The translations under genes were made by a program, and so were the position numbers. From the NCBI GenBank assembly GCA_029257775.1, contig JARIAQ010000019.1:1-64000 (forward strand): a stretch of 64,000 nucleotides of DNA, written 5' to 3'. Shown here piece after piece: positions 61,713 to 64,000 of this stretch (position 1 is its first letter; each line of letters begins with the position of its first letter). Below the pieces are notes generated by a model that saw only the letters and a program-made list of their open reading frames with translations, did not search any database and was not told the origin of the DNA. The DNA is from Blautia sp. (lineage in GTDB: Bacteria; Bacillota; Clostridia; Lachnospirales; Lachnospiraceae).

Positions 61713-63028
61713 TGCTCAAGACTCTTAAAAATGCCTTCAAGATTAAGGATGTAAGACGTCGTCTTTTCTATGTGCTTCTGATGCTGGTTGTTGTGCGTAT
61801 CGGTTCACAGCTTCCAATACCAGGAGTAGATAGCAATTATTTCAAAAATTGGTTTGCGAGCCAGTCCAGTGATGCGTTTAACTTTTTTGACGCTTTCACT
61901 GGTGGTTCCTTTACTGAAATGTCAATTTTTGCACTGAGCATTACTCCATACATTACATCTTCTATTATCATTCAGCTTTTAACAATTGCTTTTAAGAGTT
62001 TGGAAGATATGCAAAGAGATGGTGAAGAGGGCAGAAAGAAATTAACAGCTATTACACGTTATCTGACAATCGGGCTTTCTTTATTCCAGTCTATTGCTAT
62101 GACAATTGGATTTGGAAATAAAGGATTGATTCCAGATATAAACTTTTTAAAAGGCGTTGTAGTTGTATCTTGTCTGACTGCAGGTTCTGCAATGCTTATG
62201 TGGATTGGGGAACAAATTACAGAAAAAGGTGTGGGAAATGGTATTTCCATCATTTTGATGATTAATATCGTATCCAGAATTCCAAGTGATTTGGTGACTC
62301 TTTTTGAAAAGTTCGTTAAAGGAAAAACAATCGCAAAGGGTGCATTAGCAGCGCTCATTATTGCAGCAGTAATTCTCGTTGTAGTAGTACTGGTTTTAAT
62401 CTTAAACGGTGGTGTAAGAAAGATTCCGGTACAATATTCCAAGAAGATGGTGGGAAGAAAAGTTATGGGCGGACAGTCCAGTTCCATTCCTTTAAAAGTA
62501 AACACTGCTGGTGTTATTCCTATTATCTTTGCTTCCTCTTTGATGTCTTTCCCTGTTATCATTATGAGTTTAATGGGAAAAACAGGAGGAAAAGGTATTG
62601 GAGGACATATTTTAAAAGCCCTTACTTCCAATAATTGGTTTAATCCAAGCGAACCAGTATATTCTATCGGTTTGGTAGTTTATATTTTATTAGTTATTTT
62701 CTTTGCGTATTTCTATACATCCATTACTTTTAATCCTATGGAAGTAGCGGATAATATGAAAAAGCAAGGTGGATTTATTCCTGGTATTAGACCGGGTAAA
62801 CCAACACAGGAATACCTTGAGCAAATCTTAAGTTATTTGATTTTCATCGGTGCAGCTGGTCTGGTAATTGTAGCTGTTATTCCATTTTTCTTTAATGGAG
62901 TATTTGGTGCAAATGTTTCTTTTGGTGGAACATCTTTAATCATCGTAGTAGGTGTTGTGCTGGAAACATTAAAACAGATTGAGTCCCGTATGTTAGTTCG
63001 TAACTATAAAGGATTTTTAAGCGAATAA
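61712..63028 (+). CDS. secY: Preprotein translocase subunit SecY
   Basis: A 438-residue protein with ten transmembrane helices: RLFYVLLMLVVVRIGSQLPI PGV at the first, the plug region after it (GGSFTEMSIFALSITPYITS), MQRDGEEGRKKL in a cytoplasmic loop, and GFIPGIRPGKPTQEYL in the SecA/ribosome-binding loop. It is the pore of the Sec translocon. The ATG overlaps the rplO stop. Confidence 0.98.
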   Translation: MLKTLKNAFKIKDVRRRLFYVLLMLVVVRIGSQLPIPGVDSNYFKNWFASQSSDAFNFFDAFTGGSFTEMSIFALSITPYITSSIIIQLLTIAFKSLEDMQRDGEEGRKKLTAITRYLTIGLSLFQSIAMTIGFGNKGLIPDINFLKGVVVVSCLTAGSAMLMWIGEQITEKGVGNGISIILMINIVSRIPSDLVTLFEKFVKGKTIAKGALAALIIAAVILVVVVLVLILNGGVRKIPVQYSKKMVGRKVMGGQSSSIPLKVNTAGVIPIIFASSLMSFPVIIMSLMGKTGGKGIGGHILKALTSNNWFNPSEPVYSIGLVVYILLVIFFAYFYTSITFNPMEVADNMKKQGGFIPGIRPGKPTQEYLEQILSYLIFIGAAGLVIVAVIPFFFNGVFGANVSFGGTSLIIVVGVVLETLKQIESRMLVRNYKGFLSE

Positions 63029-63047
63029 AGTAGATAGCATATTTTAT

Positions 63048-63097
63048 GACCGTCGCAGGGAGAGCAGAAGTTTTCTGTTGTTGCGGCGGTCTTTTAA
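63048..63097 (+). terminator. Hairpin with T tail after secY
   Basis: GACCGTCGCA (about 63048-63057) pairs with TGCGGCGGTC (63082-63091), one G-U pair, and CTTTTAAAA follows. It may end part of the ribosomal transcript before adk or act as an attenuator. Confidence 0.6.
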
Positions 63098-63127
63098 AAT
63101 TATATATGGCGGAAAGTTCTTCTATAG

Positions 63128-63838
<711 letters not shown>

Positions 63839-63840
63839 AA

Positions 63841-64000
63841 ATGTCAGTAACAATTAAAACTGCCAGAGAAATTGAACTAATGAGAGAATCCGGAAGACTT
63901 CTGGAAAAAGTACATGATGAGCTTGGAGCATTTATCAAACCGGGAATTAGCACTCTGGATATAGACCGGTTAGGTGAGAAGCTTATTAGAAGTCTTGGAG
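63841..64000 (+). CDS. map: Methionine aminopeptidase type I (partial, cut by window end)
   Basis: The first 53 residues, SVTIKTAREIELMRESGRLL, EKVHDELGAFIKPGISTLDI, fit the N-terminal part of bacterial MetAP. The metal-binding residues lie beyond the window. It begins two bases after the adk stop, the standard secY-adk-map order. It removes the N-terminal methionine of new proteins. Confidence 0.95.
   Translation, partial: MSVTIKTAREIELMRESGRLLEKVHDELGAFIKPGISTLDIDRLGEKLIRSLG

Overview
The window looks like the chromosome of an anaerobic, spore-forming Firmicute of the Lachnospiraceae (Blautia-like; genus inferred, not proven). The support is AT-rich coding sequence, a spoIIAA-spoIIAB-sigF-spoVAA-E run, an alpha/beta-type SASP gene, a T-box in front of valS, AddAB instead of RecBCD, a zinc-type S14 and a canonical S10-spc ribosomal operon. 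No rRNA, tRNA or CRISPR array was seen.

Layout. (1) 1-4600: an accessory tract. An ABC exporter (1-2457) is followed by the decayed end of a Tn916-family conjugative element: sigma-like ORF7 pseudogene, intact ORF8-type HTH protein, frameshifted excisionase and an internally deleted tyrosine integrase, ending just before the clpB promoter. (2) 4670-12800: clpB with a CIRCE-like operator, a DUF4250 gene, then a BceRS-BceAB-like peptide-sensing/detoxification module with a VanZ-like gene. (3) 12800-31800: housekeeping and small modules: orphan HicB, methyltransferase, Hsp33, NAD synthetase, a broken alcohol dehydrogenase, DMT transporter, HAD phosphatase, addB-addA, a PadR-HAAS-DUF4097-PspC envelope cassette, a SASP with a sigma-G-type promoter, a free-standing cobalamin riboswitch RNA, and a leftward pair (unknown membrane protein plus endonuclease/exonuclease/phosphatase-family protein).

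(4) 31900-51600: T-box-valS, an LTA-synthase-like sulfatase, folC, a zinc-ribbon/TPR protein, the spoIIA operon (SpoIIAA, SpoIIAB, sigma-F) running into spoVAA-E (spore dipicolinate channel proteins), tcdA, murB-rapZ-whiA and an HPr-like protein with Glu at the usual His15 (Crh-like), an M18 aminopeptidase and a SipW-like acidic membrane protein that lacks the catalytic serine. (5) 51650-64000: the S10-spc-alpha-start ribosomal operon with a structured leader RNA, then secY, adk and the start of map.

Most of the window is ordinary core genome. The points that deserve a second look are the B12 riboswitch RNA with its own promoter and terminator and no target gene (29544-29861), an unexplained, possibly structured stretch after it up to a second terminator, the extra perfect hairpin in the valS T-box, the CIRCE-like operator abutting the mobile-element end, and four unusually long, structured gaps in the ribosomal operon.
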